Source: Paramyrothecium sp. XJ0827
Lineage: Eukaryota > Ascomycota > Sordariomycetes > Hypocreales > Stachybotryaceae
Direction of reading: 5' to 3'
DNA: 64,000 nucleotides
Assembly (NCBI GenBank): GCA_020881915.1
Contig: JAJFPB010000001.1
Location: 4,340,001-4,404,000 of the forward strand
Shown here: one piece after another, positions 10,377 through 20,868 of the stretch
Layout of the letters: each line of letters opens with the position of its first letter
How positions within the stretch are numbered: position 1 is the first letter of the stretch
Notes under the pieces: model-generated
Told to the model about the DNA's origin: nothing
Databases searched by the model: none
Seen by the model: only the letters and a program-made list of their open reading frames with translations
Translations under genes and position numbers: made by a program

Positions 10377-11874
10377 TCAAATCTGCCCAAACAGACGATC
10401 CATCAGAACTTCCTTGAAAAGGTCCTCGCCCGGCGACCCAATAAGGCGGTTGATCCTGTTACCCTTGCGAATACTCAGCCATCCCATGTCATCGCCTGGC
10501 ACCTCGTCCAGAGTGAGGATCTTGGGATCGACCTCGGTGCTCTCGAGAAGCTCTGCAGACGCCTCGCCAGGCTTGCTGCGCAGGCGACGATCGACGACGT
10601 GCATGCCGCGGGTCCATTGGCCGGATGTCTCAATTCGGATGTCCTCTGGCTTGGGTGTCGTTTTCCATTTGGGATCGTCGCGGGTCAACATGTACCAAAC
10701 AGTGAGGGGATCGTGCAGCGACAGTCCTGGTTCGCCGCCGTCGCCCTCCATGGACTCAATCTTGTTAAAAGTACCCATTAGGAAGTGAGAAGTCCACTGA
10801 GCCAAGGGGCTGCCGGCGTCGACGAAGGGCTGGACGCGGCTCTCAAAGAACTTCTTGTTAAGCAGATGGGGGGTGGTAATATCCAGCGGGTGCAGGGTTA
10901 GTTTCAGTCGCCGGGACAGGTTGGCAGGGTAAGGGGGGAGGGTCGAAATGCTCTCAGGAATCGGTGGCATTGTCGATTGCGGAACAACACTTGTAAGCGC
11001 ATAGACTCTGGCTGCGGCCACGGCATCTGCGTAGCAGTTGAATTCAGCAACAGGGGTGACGTTACCCTCAACATGCACGGCTCCACCCATGACAACCAGC
11101 TCCTTGACCTTCAAGAATGTCTCTGGGTCCTCCGCGGCGGCGAGGGCAACGTTAGTGAGAGGTCCGACTGCCAGAATGCTGATGGTGTCTGCCGGATTCT
11201 CCCTGAGAAGGCGCAGAATCTCCTGGTGTGCTGGGCTCTTTGAAGGGGTAAAGTAAGGGGAGAAAGTCGCAGGGTCCACAGAACCGTCCTCGCTGCTGTC
11301 GAACAATGACTTCCAGGTGTCTGACGGGCTCAGGTGCGGGTGCGCGTCGTGGACGTTGTGTAACCCATCGGCTCCATCTAAAAGCAGCACTGTCAGTCGC
11401 CGACGGCAGTTGTGCGACCAAGCACGAGGGGTCGATAGAGCATACGGAAGTAATCCGCCATGAGAGTCTCGTCCTCGAGAGGATGCTCAGCTCCCACGGC
11501 GACAATAGGCTTGCTTGCCTTCATGGCCTCAAAGCCTTCCGACCTGCCAGTGGACTTCCTCCACGCAACCTCCTTTTCCAGAACGTGGAACATGGCAACA
11601 ACGTTGCGCAGGCAGCTTGAGAAAGGTTGAGTGAGTCATGTCTTCTTGTCATTCATGGAGAGGGAGTTTGCATACCTCTGTAGCGGGACATTGCCATAAG
11701 TGACGGAGATCATGGCAAGGTCCAACTCCTCAGGAGAAGCGCTCAAAGCCAGAAGCATAGCCAACACATCGTCAACACCTAGTTTATGAGTTAGTCACTG
11801 GTGCCTCTGGAAAGGATGCAGACATGGCACCTACCGGGGTCAGTGTCAATGATGATCTTTTGTTTAGGCGCCAT
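10377..11874 (-). CDS. Inosine/uridine-preferring nucleoside hydrolase
   Basis: Four exons on the minus strand: 11874-11835, 11778-11676, 11615-11446 and 11377-10377, with introns of 56, 60 and 68 nt, giving 437 aa. The N-terminal calcium/ribose-binding signature DTDPGVDD is split by intron 1 (residues 10-17). The family blocks GADGLHNVH and LAVGPLTNVALA, plus ELVVMGGAV and EFNCYADAVAA, follow. The family hydrolyses purine or pyrimidine ribonucleosides to base and ribose in the cytosol for salvage (yeast Urh1 is an example). At 437 aa it is longer than most bacterial members (about 310-340), the extra length being in the C-terminal half. GATA-type sites upstream suggest nitrogen control (separate entry). 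Substrate choice cannot be read from the sequence. Confidence 0.93.
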
Positions 11875-13694
11875 GATGGTAGATGGTTGTGAGGATTAAT
11901 CGAGAATTACGCTTCAATGTGATTCAACTCAGTACCTGTCTTCGATCGGCGTAAGAATGGTGACAATGCTACGAACTGTAGATGCAGGTCGCAATGGGAG
12001 CTGTCGAAACTGATAAGTGTCGCCTATTATCGGGCCCCTCACCCTAGTTTGGCCCGGAAGTGGGGGGTTTGGCGGACAACGGCCATGTCCGAGGCCCCAA
12101 ACCAATTCCCAAGCCCGATAAGGGCAATGGAGAAATGGAGGACCCCGGAGTCTCAATCTTTGTGTGATTACGTGTGAAGCAATCTGGGGAGTTTAGAGTA
12201 ATTTCATCACTTGCGGTTATAAGTCTCCTAGGTATGCAGCTATTTTGTATGATTTTTGTGTTGTTTTATTTTACTCTACCTTTTCCTGTCTGAAGGGAGG
12301 GAAGCTCGGCCAACACTGGACATATGAAATATCATGAACGGAGAAGAGCGGCATCGCGCAATTCTAGATTGTGTGCAGAACAAGTGATGAATTGGTAAGG
12401 TTGAGCACGTTGACTGCCTGAGATACAGGCTATGCGGCTGCAGTTTGGCGAGAGGCATGCCACTCGTACATGATTTTGCTCAGCAACGTCTTGTCTGACC
12501 CAACTGGCCCTCCAGGCCGATGCAGGGACCCATTTACTTCTAGTGCTAGAAGTTGCGTACCTTTTTTTCATTTCTTTTCCCGCCAAGCTCGATAATAAGC
12601 CCTCAACGGAAAGCTGAACAACTTAAAAAGCCGGGCTCAATGATGCAGGAACATGCATCAACAGGAATTGATTTGCGAGTGGCTGCACATGCCTTTTTGC
12701 ATTGTGACTATTTGACTTGATTTGTATTGTACTAGAGCTGGCACACAGGCCACAAATTAGATCAAGGTACCTTACCTTGCCATCTAGCTTTGAGTAGGCG
12801 GCGTAAAAGGCAGTAGTCTCCTTGCTTCAGCGTAGCTCAATCTATATCGGGGACGAAGCCGGGCTAGCTGGCTTGTTCTATGCCGTCACGGCACGTCGGA
12901 TACCAGACTGCTGCACATCGTGCCAATTGTTGCGTACGCCATGTTGTTGAGGCCAAAGGCTACTGGTGGGTAGCACCCACTAAAAAGGGGTGTGAACTTG
13001 ACCGCAGGCTCACCAGAAGCTTAATGAGCAGCCCCTTGTAGTAATTGGCCAGGCAGTGGAACATCTCCGGTAACGCGACCTCCCGCGTTACTGAGCCGGT
13101 ACCTGTACCTTAGCGGCCCGCCATTTCAACATGGCCTTCCAGGTACTCGGAACCGGTAGGGTGATGCCGACCTGCGACATTGCCGAACTACCTCTACTTC
13201 TTGAAGCCACCTTGATGTTTTCTACCTTCCCTCCTTCCCTTGGCCAAGCTCACCACTTCGCCCGACTTCCACTCCCATCGTAATCGGGTTACCTCTTTTC
13301 TTTCTTTTCCCTCTCTGCGTCCTGGTGCTCCTCATCATACGACTGGTCACCTTCCAATTCTCCCCCTTAAACTCAGCACTCCTCTGATTGTCTGACGCAC
13401 TGTGAAGACAGCTTGCCACGCAGCTTCCGTGAAGAACTCTAGCCACATGGTTTCTTCATCGCAGCGTTTCCAGCTGTGATCGTCGACCCTCTCGCATTGA
13501 ACCCTACAGACCGGGAAAAGTTCGAGCTCTATATCAGCCAGCACAATTGCTACTCTTCAACACGGCTCAGCCTCCGTTCCGTCGTCGCTCGTATCTGATC
13601 AAGGGGTAATCGCATCGGAGCGAAGCGTTATCCGGAACTTAAACCCCGAACCATCCAACCATCGTACCATCGACCATCGATCACTACCTTCATC
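11875..13694. other. Divergent intergenic region
   Basis: The left part is the nucleoside hydrolase promoter, with GATA sites and an inverted repeat. The right part (about 13190-13690) is a CT-rich stretch that looks like the promoter and 5' leader of the gene at 13695. A CCTTACC occurs at 12770-12776. No further gene is seen. Confidence 0.6.
12011..12121 (-). promoter_or_regulatory. GATA-factor sites with a long inverted repeat
   Basis: TGATAAG lies at 12011-12017. TTATCGGGC (12027-12035) is mirrored by GCCCGATAA (12113-12121), so each end carries a CGATAA core. Inside, GTTTGGCCCGGA is imperfectly mirrored by TCCGAGGCCCCAAAC. The group lies 137-247 bp upstream of the nucleoside hydrolase ATG. 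HGATAR sites are bound by AreA/NIT2-type nitrogen regulators in filamentous ascomycetes; regulation here is inferred. Confidence 0.55.
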
Positions 13695-14963
13695 ATGGCC
13701 GACTCGAGCATGAGCTATCTTTACACCATTGGTGGCTACGCCACTCTTTTTGGCGTCGGTTACGCCATCTACCATGTGTCTACTCAGAAGAACAAGAAGC
13801 GTGTGAGCTCCGTCCAGACGAAAACTCTGAGGACCACACAGCCAGAACCACGAAAGGAGGACAAAAAGAAGAAGCAAAGAATGGAAAGCTTCGCCTCCGA
13901 GTTGCAAGACGCCAAGCAGGCTGCTAAGGCCAGTGTTCAAGCCAAACCGGCCGAAACCGCACCTGTTACCAGCCAGTCCCGAGTCAAGGACACATCGGAC
14001 GACGTTGATAACCGGGAGTTTGCCAGGCAACTCGCAAAGGCCAAAGAGGGCCATAGCCTGAACTCCAAGGTCGAAGGTGGAAAGCAGAAGGAAAAGTCAG
14101 TGAAGCAGTCTCGTGCCAACCAAATCACCGCTGCCAAGGAGGACAAGGTGTCGACTCCTTCTTCCACCACTGGTGCCGATGCCGACGACGACCAGTCTCC
14201 CGTTGCCTCCCCCGAAGCCGCACCCGTTGACGTCAGCGGTGTTGCCGATATGCTCGAGCCTGCCCGCACTGGACCTTCTGTCCTCCGCCTCACGGATACC
14301 ACCGAGAAGAAGCAGAAGCCCAAGACGGCTAAGGTTGCTCAACCCGTCGAGACTAAGAAGCAGCGACAGAACAGGCAGAAGGCTGAGGCTGCCAAAGCTG
14401 CGCGTGAAGAGGCCGAGAAGGATCGCAAGGCTCTGGAGGAGAAGCAGCGCCGGCAAGCACGCCTTGCTGAGGGCCGTGCCGCCAAGGACGGCTCCCAATT
14501 CATGGCTGCTGTCAACGGAAACAAGTCGGCATGGCAGCAGGGCAACGCCAACGGTACTGCAGCCGAGACAGCGCAGAGCAACGCTGTTCACCAACCCCTT
14601 GACACCTTTGAGCCTGTCGCTAGCAAGAAGCAGGAACAGCCAGCCAAGCCCAAGGCCTCGAACGGCAACTGGGCTTCTTCGCTCCCATCGGAGGAGGAGC
14701 AGTTGGAGATGCTCAAGGACGATGCTGACGAGTGGAGCACCGTGAAGACTAAGGCTTCCAAGAAGCCTGCCAAGAAGAGCTCTTCTGGCGAGTCTGGCGA
14801 CGAGGTCACGCAGAGCCGTCCTGCCGCCACAGTCAAGCAGCCCTCCAACGGTGCGGTAGCTTCCAAGGCTAGCACCCAACAAAACTTTGGCTCCTTCTCA
14901 GCCTTGACAAGCAAGGATGATCCAGCTGAGGAAGAAGAGGAGGAGGAGGAATGGGATGTTTAA
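13695..14963 (+). CDS. Uncharacterised single-pass membrane protein, Lys/Glu-rich
   Basis: Single-exon 422-aa protein. Residues 8-28 (YLYTIGGYATLFGVGYAIYHV) form one membrane segment, followed at once by a basic stretch, so the N-terminus is probably an anchor with a large cytosolic domain. The rest is rich in Lys, Ala, Glu and Ser. A helical, coiled-coil-like block (about 215-260) contains KKQRQNRQKAEAAKAAREEAE, and a later segment reads LKDDADEWSTVKTKASKK. The protein ends in a run of glutamates and WDV. I do not recognise a named family; the layout recalls ER-anchored, ribosome- or RNA-associated proteins, but that is only a resemblance. A long CT-rich leader precedes the ATG at 13695. Confidence 0.85.
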   Translation: MADSSMSYLYTIGGYATLFGVGYAIYHVSTQKNKKRVSSVQTKTLRTTQPEPRKEDKKKKQRMESFASELQDAKQAAKASVQAKPAETAPVTSQSRVKDTSDDVDNREFARQLAKAKEGHSLNSKVEGGKQKEKSVKQSRANQITAAKEDKVSTPSSTTGADADDDQSPVASPEAAPVDVSGVADMLEPARTGPSVLRLTDTTEKKQKPKTAKVAQPVETKKQRQNRQKAEAAKAAREEAEKDRKALEEKQRRQARLAEGRAAKDGSQFMAAVNGNKSAWQQGNANGTAAETAQSNAVHQPLDTFEPVASKKQEQPAKPKASNGNWASSLPSEEEQLEMLKDDADEWSTVKTKASKKPAKKSSSGESGDEVTQSRPAATVKQPSNGAVASKASTQQNFGSFSALTSKDDPAEEEEEEEEWDV

Positions 14964-17900
14964 GTGCTCCAGTGGTTGCTGCTACAGGGTTGCTTGCTTC
15001 CTGGAGAGCCCAAGCTACACTATAAGTGGCTTGTAAAACACACGACGGGCTAACAGAATACTTGAGTCTCCATCGTCATGCACTTCCTTTTTACTCTCCT
15101 CGTGCTGGGATTTCAAAGGCTTTCACAGCAATGTAATGAAAGGCCCCTCAACAAGGAAAGGACCAAAAAAATTGATGCTACACAACCTCTTTGGTGGACT
15201 TCCCAAGCTCTGCACGAGTTGTCCAAACTGGGTCGTCTTGTACTTGTTTGACCATCCAAACAACCCTCGATGGAGGAAAGACCATGGATGGAGAGCCTAT
15301 AATACAAAGAGCAACGAGCTTTGGGCTTTTATGAGTTGTAGAGGATGAGGAGGAAGGGGTGGCATGGAGTGGGTGGGCCTGAGACCTTTTGTGTATGTAT
15401 GTACTTTTTAAAAGTTCGCCTTCGAGGTGGGACATCGAATTTGAGCAATTGTTTGAAGCGATTGATAACACGTGCAGTGCAAAACTTGTTGGCGTGGTTC
15501 GTTGCGTGCCGCAGTTTTGGTGCGGTCTAGCACTGGCCATGTGCCAAACTTCGGTCTAGTAGCAGAGCTGTTTGTGCCACAAGAGCATATGCAGAAGCTG
15601 TCACAATTAGTGTCCGCCTATTACGAATTCCTATGGCTATTGCAATGGTTTGGTGTTGAAGTTCATACAGGCTGGAACATGTAACACGCATACGATGACA
15701 TGGATTCGGAGACACAACTAGGCGCGAATTCGAGGCGGGCGCATCACGCACCTCAGCGTTTCAGGAGTATCTCTGAGTGAAAGGTGGTGTGCGCACTCGA
15801 CGACGAGTGCCCCCGATGCTCGGTGTGCCGAAGGCTACGATGCCAGATGAACGAACTAGGACGAGGTGACAAATGGGGGCAAGGCCTGCATGTACCACAG
15901 ACTAACACGCATGAATGGTTGCCATGTTGTGCCTACATTATTATTAGCCTACAGGATTCGACCCAAAGCGCAGCGAATTGCTGCTAGCAGCAGTAGATAA
16001 CCTGGGACTACGTGGGAAGCGAAAAGTGTAATTAGGCTAGCCTTTTGCTCTTTGCCAGGTCTCGGCCCTTTGGCACCACCGCCTCGTAGAAAAGAGGCTC
16101 GGCAAGACGAAATAGGTGTAAACGGAAAAGTAAGAAGGAGAAAAGCCATGCCGGAAGGAATCGGTCGACGAGCACAGGACTGGCTGCAGCTTATCCCCGC
16201 CCTCCCCTCTCGTGGCCTCCGCTCTTCCCTCCTCCATCAGCCTGGCTTGCGTCAACAGACGCATGAAGTGTTGCACAATATACTCCACGCCGCTAACGTA
16301 CCCGCTTATGGCTTCGGGCCAAGAGAGCGCTGGGAGTATCCGTGTGTGCGCCCAAACGGCAAATGGGGAATGTTTTCTCGTCTGTCCATTGGTCTTGGGC
16401 GTGAGACTTGCTTGGCAAAGGCCCGGCTATTGGTGCTTGGAGCCACGTAATGGTGATGGTGACGACCGGAGCAAAAACTGTGCAATGGCTCGGCACACTT
16501 GGCCGAGATGGGGAACCCACAAGCAGACTGGAGGGTAAGCGAGGAGCCTTGATCTTACTGCTGGTCTGGTGGAGTGATTGTGTAGTCGCTGCTTTGGCAT
16601 ACTAGATTGATCCATACACGTCATGCGCGATGAGATTGATACCCGTAGGTGCAACACCTGGCTGCACCTCAATGTAAGGCAAGGTACGCCTCGGGAGAAG
16701 GGGGAAAAATGCACACCCTTTGGGTAGTATTCGCCTGTTCGCGATATCATTTGCGTGATCTGCAATGCGAATGCCCGATGTTGCCACCGTCGCATTTCAT
16801 TGTGGTTGCGTGTTGTGTAACGTTCGAGAACAAGCAGCCCATCCCGGACTGCTTCCTGTGCTCTCTGTTGAACAGGGCGGAAGCACAAACATACCCACTC
16901 ACCCACCTACTCACTATGCATCCATCCAACCATGCATCCATCCACTCGCCACGAGGATCCCCGACAGGTGACGCGGAGCCCTTGCACTCCAACCGTCCGC
17001 GGCAACACTCCCGCTGAAGGACTTGCTGCACGACTGCTGCCAGCCACAGCCGGTCAGCTTTGCTGCTAGACAGGAATAGAAATAGCTGCGCCCACGTCGC
17101 CGGAAGCCGGGCGCTGATTACAATTAAGTAGTGCTGGAACGGATGGTATGTTGTGGCTGTAGTTTCCGGGCTACCTTACGGCACCGAAAAACGAAACAGA
17201 TTCCCCTCCCCGCCCGCTAAGGTTGCACCCCCAGCCGCAGCCACCATCGTGCATTAGTCCCTGTATTTCTACCTTCCTGTACCTAGAGAAGCCCGGGTCT
17301 GGTGCCTCAACTGGCTGCCTAATCCTCCACCAATCCCGCAGGCCAGGTACCTGTACCCCCATTCCTTCCCTAAACAGCCCGCTAAGCCCACATGCATGCG
17401 CATGTTCATGGGGGGCTCCTTCGGGGGCAGAGGAGGGGGAGGGGGCCAAGTAGTTCCTTACCAAATGTACGTTGCGCTGTACCTTTCCCGAGGCGGAAGT
17501 TAGTTGGCTGTCCCTCGCTATTATACCTCGACGATTGATTACTTCTTATCCCTCAATGCCCCCCTGCCATTCTCCCACCCGCTCCACCGTCAAACCTCCA
17601 TGTCTAGACGAGCCGTTGCTTCACACTGCTTCACACATACAAACTGCGCGCCTTTCTCCAAGGTTTTCAGCGCTTGGAGTTTGTAAAGCTCCCGGGCATC
17701 TATGACGCCCAACTGCTTGGGACGTTTTGCCGAGCGCGAATCTGTTTCCACATTGGGCCTGCGACTTTGAAACAACCCCCCTCTAAGGCACGGACACCGA
17801 GAACCCTTCCGCCCATCCTGCCCCCTTCTCTCGTCCGCCATTCCGCCCATCATTCCAGGCGCCCTCGACAATTGGCAGCCGCAACCACAAGCGCAAAAAA

Positions 17901-18104
17901 CTTGAGACTCCCGTTCCTCTTCCGTGTCGGGCTTGTCAGGCTTCTGGAAGATATCGAATGAATTGTTCAGCGCCATCTTCCTGGTCAACAAACGAGCGCC
18001 GAAACAGACTCCCGACTTCCGATCCTTTCCCATGTAATAACTTCGCCCTCAGCCATTGCTCGGCAGCATAGACATTCTCTGGCTCTGCTTGTCCGGCCGC
18101 CACC
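14964..18104. other. 3.1-kb gene-free stretch
   Basis: No open frame here looks coding: candidates are short, overlap on both strands and have no recognisable motif. Short simple repeats occur (CATC-type around 16917-16945), and a CCTTACC lies at 17456-17462. The last 600 bp are CT-rich and probably promoter and leader of the gene at 18105. Confidence 0.55.
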
Positions 18105-19313
18105 ATGTCCTTTCCCGTCGCCCTACAATCCGCCATCTTCTACGTTGTCGCCTGCACACCATGTGCCCAGGTACGTCACCGGCAGAAGGCCAAGGAGAAG
18201 GCCAAGCGGGAGAGGGAAGAGAAGTCCAGATTCGAGATGGAGCAACCCGGCCTCTACCAACATCCGTCTCCCTTCAACACCAATCCGTTCTGGCAGGAGG
18301 AAATAACCAGGGGACCGGCCCTACCGAAGAAATCTGGCAGCAAAAACTCGAGCCAGCGCGGGTTGACTAGCTCTTCCGCCAGGGACGAAAGCTCATTGAG
18401 CGTTCTGGAACGCACAATCACCGAGGCGAGCCGACCCGATGCGAACAACAGCAGCATGGTCGTCGGCTCGGACGACGACGGTCTGTCTGCAGACTGGAAC
18501 AAGCGCCACGGATACCAACGCGAGGACGAGGAACTGTGGGGTGAGAAGCATGGCGCACACAAACTCAAGGATGCCTTCTCTAAGGCGAGAGACTCCGCTG
18601 GTCGGCTTATCGAATCAACTCTGGGTCTGGACAAGGAGGTCACGGAGCGGGAACGTCAGGACTTTTACTTCACCCCCCGGAACCCCCCGGTCAATGACTA
18701 CCACCCGCCCGTCGTTAGCAATAAGCCTGGACATAGGGACGCTCACAGGTGGATGCTGCAACCGCCCCCTCCAGCCAAAGTCATGGAAGGCAAGGTTCCG
18801 GTCAACCGTGCCACCAGCTCCGCCAGCAGATTGAGCTTGAAGGTGATGTCGGCCGGTGACGAGGTCCCGATTGGACGCCTTGTCCAGGACAAGATGCCTA
18901 GGACGAGGACGAGGACTGATAGCGAGCCTACCGAGCAGGAGCTTATTGAGTCTCTGTTTGAAAACCGACCCCGAAGTTTGGCGAGGAGCAGGAGTTTATC
19001 CCTGGACAACTCTGACGAGTCTTTCGACCATCCATATGAAGCCCGTAAGGGTCGACTACGATCCGTGGTCACTCCGCCCGGCTATGATAGCTCAGATGAC
19101 GAGGGTGCGGGACAACCTTCCAGGAAAGACTCTATACATAGCCACTCAAGCCAACCCGGCCGTGCAGCCCAACGACCAAAGCTACCAACCATTCTGAGCG
19201 CCGATTCCAAAAACAGCAGCCGCACCTCGGTACGGCGATCGCGGAAGCAAACATCCAGCAAGTCCCAGACCCTCTCGGGTACTGCCTCACCAGTTGGCGA
19301 TGATATGGATTGA
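18105..19313 (+). CDS. Fungal-specific protein of unknown function
   Basis: Single-exon 402-aa protein. The start is strongly supported by GCCGCCACC immediately before the ATG. Residues 3-22 are hydrophobic with a CTPC pair, like a signal anchor or a lipid-modified segment. A very basic helix follows (RHRQKAKEKAKREREEK), then the block PGLYQHPSPFNTNPFWQEE, which has the look of a conserved motif. The remainder is hydrophilic, Ser/Arg-rich and probably disordered, with many SRSLSLD-type phosphosite-like stretches. CAG-GTACGT after codon 22 resembles a splice donor, but the frame reads through sensibly and I keep it as exon. I cannot assign a function. It converges with the gene ending at 19796. 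Confidence 0.85.
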   Translation: MSFPVALQSAIFYVVACTPCAQVRHRQKAKEKAKREREEKSRFEMEQPGLYQHPSPFNTNPFWQEEITRGPALPKKSGSKNSSQRGLTSSSARDESSLSVLERTITEASRPDANNSSMVVGSDDDGLSADWNKRHGYQREDEELWGEKHGAHKLKDAFSKARDSAGRLIESTLGLDKEVTERERQDFYFTPRNPPVNDYHPPVVSNKPGHRDAHRWMLQPPPPAKVMEGKVPVNRATSSASRLSLKVMSAGDEVPIGRLVQDKMPRTRTRTDSEPTEQELIESLFENRPRSLARSRSLSLDNSDESFDHPYEARKGRLRSVVTPPGYDSSDDEGAGQPSRKDSIHSHSSQPGRAAQRPKLPTILSADSKNSSRTSVRRSRKQTSSKSQTLSGTASPVGDDMD

Positions 19314-19795
19314 GTCTGCAGGCCGTAGGCATGTACCTTGGCTTGCCTTGTCCCTACATCCAACTTTTTATCATGTAACATTCTTCCTTTCATTGTCACT
19401 TAACTTTCTTATTCTTCCTCTTTTCCTTACTTTTCAAATTTTTCTTTGGTGTTCTTTCCCTTGCATTGCCCGGCATGGCATGGAGAATGGAAAATTGGGT
19501 TTGGGTAGCATCAGGTGTTTGGGTGCAGGCGCATTTGGTCATCTTCTGACTTATGGTAGAGCATCCATATCAAAGTATTCCTTTTGTCACAGACAAACTC
19601 ATCTCGACTTGCGTGACAAGTATCTCAATTGGAGTCCTGCCCATATATTGATGCCGTAGTTGCCGTCCACCTGTAAAATCCTACACAACATTTTGAGGGT
19701 ATCCGTTCCCATGACGTAGAAACATTCAGCTGCTAAATTCAATGTTGAGGTCCCAAACGCCACCTATGCGGTTTTCATTGCCAGGGCATGATAAG
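19314..19795. other. Convergent 3' flanks
   Basis: A 480-bp T-rich spacer between two convergent genes. It may contain a short 3' exon of the minus-strand gene (see that entry). Nothing else is seen. Confidence 0.55.
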
Positions 19796-20413
19796 TTAAA
19801 GATGCATACCTCCATCCTGGTCGTCGTCGTCATTCCCAAGGTCCCTCAAGCGCTCCTCCAGCGCTCTGCGCAGCTCTTCGTCGGACAAACTACCGCCATT
19901 GGGCTGTCCGGGCGTTTGATCAATGTGAACCTGTCCATTTCGTATAGTACCGGTCTGGAAGGTACCGTCGGACCACGCGGCATGCCGCGAGGTTGCCGAG
20001 TCAGTAGCATCGCCGTTGACCGGGGGCGCAGCTTCCGACCCATCGACTACCTCTTGTTGTTGTTGCTGCTGCTGAGCCTCGACCTCCTCTTTGCTCATAA
20101 ACTCGGTCCAGCTGACGCCGCGGTCTTCCACCTCGGCGCGCACGAGGGCGATGCGCTCGATCATTCGGTCGATGACCTGTTCGTTTTCGCGGATGGCATC
20201 TATGCAGTCCTGGTCGGGACCAGCGCTGCCGTCGGTGTCGGAGAAGGCGGTGGCGGAGCCTTCGGCGAAGGGCTTGAGCTGGTCATTGGAGTACTGCAAG
20301 TGGGCGATGGAGTTGCGGATCTCGAGGACCTTGAGGTGCAGCATGTTGACGGACAATTCCTTGAGCGCAGCGGCGAAGCGGCCGGGCGATATGGGGGTGG
20401 TGTCTGCGGACAT
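19796..20413 (-). CDS. Uncharacterised coiled-coil protein with Gln run
   Basis: 205 aa from the ATG at 20413; codons further upstream in frame include no ATG. Residues 8-60 form a helical block (ISPGRFAAALKELSVNMLHL, then LEIRNSIAHLQYSNDQLKPF). A second helix follows, with AIRENEQVIDRMIERIALVR leading into a WTEF motif. The tail has seven glutamines in a row and an acidic DDDDQD end. The helical half looks conserved and coiled-coil forming, but I do not recognise the family. The C-terminus is uncertain. Reading straight on gives GGMHL and a stop at 19796. A GTATGC donor at 19809 and a CATAG acceptor at 19764 would instead add a short exon ending at 19726 (GGVWDLNIEFSS). It is divergent from the rhomboid gene. 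Confidence 0.75.
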   Translation of the reverse strand: MSADTTPISPGRFAAALKELSVNMLHLKVLEIRNSIAHLQYSNDQLKPFAEGSATAFSDTDGSAGPDQDCIDAIRENEQVIDRMIERIALVRAEVEDRGVSWTEFMSKEEVEAQQQQQQQEVVDGSEAAPPVNGDATDSATSRHAAWSDGTFQTGTIRNGQVHIDQTPGQPNGGSLSDEELRRALEERLRDLGNDDDDQDGGMHL

Positions 20414-20868
20414 GATGCAGGGATGTCTCGGATCCACGATGCGGTTGGTGAATGAGGGCTCGAGGCACTATTCAGAGTGTCATACGCAACTAAATGGTAG
20501 CAGGAGAGGCGGCTAAGGCAGAGGGTCTTGTGTTGATGGAGGTGTTTCGCAGTCGACTGGGAGGGACGATCACCACGAACAAGCTGAGAGCTGCCAACAG
20601 TTGCTGGTGGTGGTGGGGTTCCCACAAGGCTACAGGGGCATGGCGTGGAAACATGGGATGGATCGGGGCCACTCAAGCCACCCTTGCTGGTGCCTTGTAC
20701 TTGGCCTGAGGTACCATCAGCAGCACGTCGAGACGGCGCCAAAAATTGGTTTGGTCGAGAACAGCTTCCACAAAATTTACAAACAGCCTGAGGACCGAGC
20801 AGCCAACACCAGAAGGCAGGCATTTGCTGACGAACAGGCGTATCGGCGTCTCGCCACGCTCCGTCACA
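20414..20868. other. Divergent promoter region, coiled-coil gene/rhomboid gene
   Basis: A 455-bp head-to-head spacer. It contains a TGGTGG-type run near 20600-20620 and a GGTACC at 20710. No coding signal is seen. Confidence 0.6.

Noticed and set aside
14097..14882. 261-codon minus-strand frame opposite the gene at 13695
   Set aside because: It is the Leu/Gly-rich mirror of a Lys/Glu-rich coding sequence, a typical antisense shadow.
16900..16950. CATCCATCC-type repeats as a possible minisatellite or CRISPR-like array
   Set aside because: The copies are irregular, short and without unique spacers; this is ordinary simple-sequence DNA.
18105..18195. Intron starting at CAG-GTACGT early in the gene at 18105
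   Set aside because: The read-through frame makes a sensible basic helix (RHRQKAKEKAKRE), and the only nearby AG gives an impossibly short intron.
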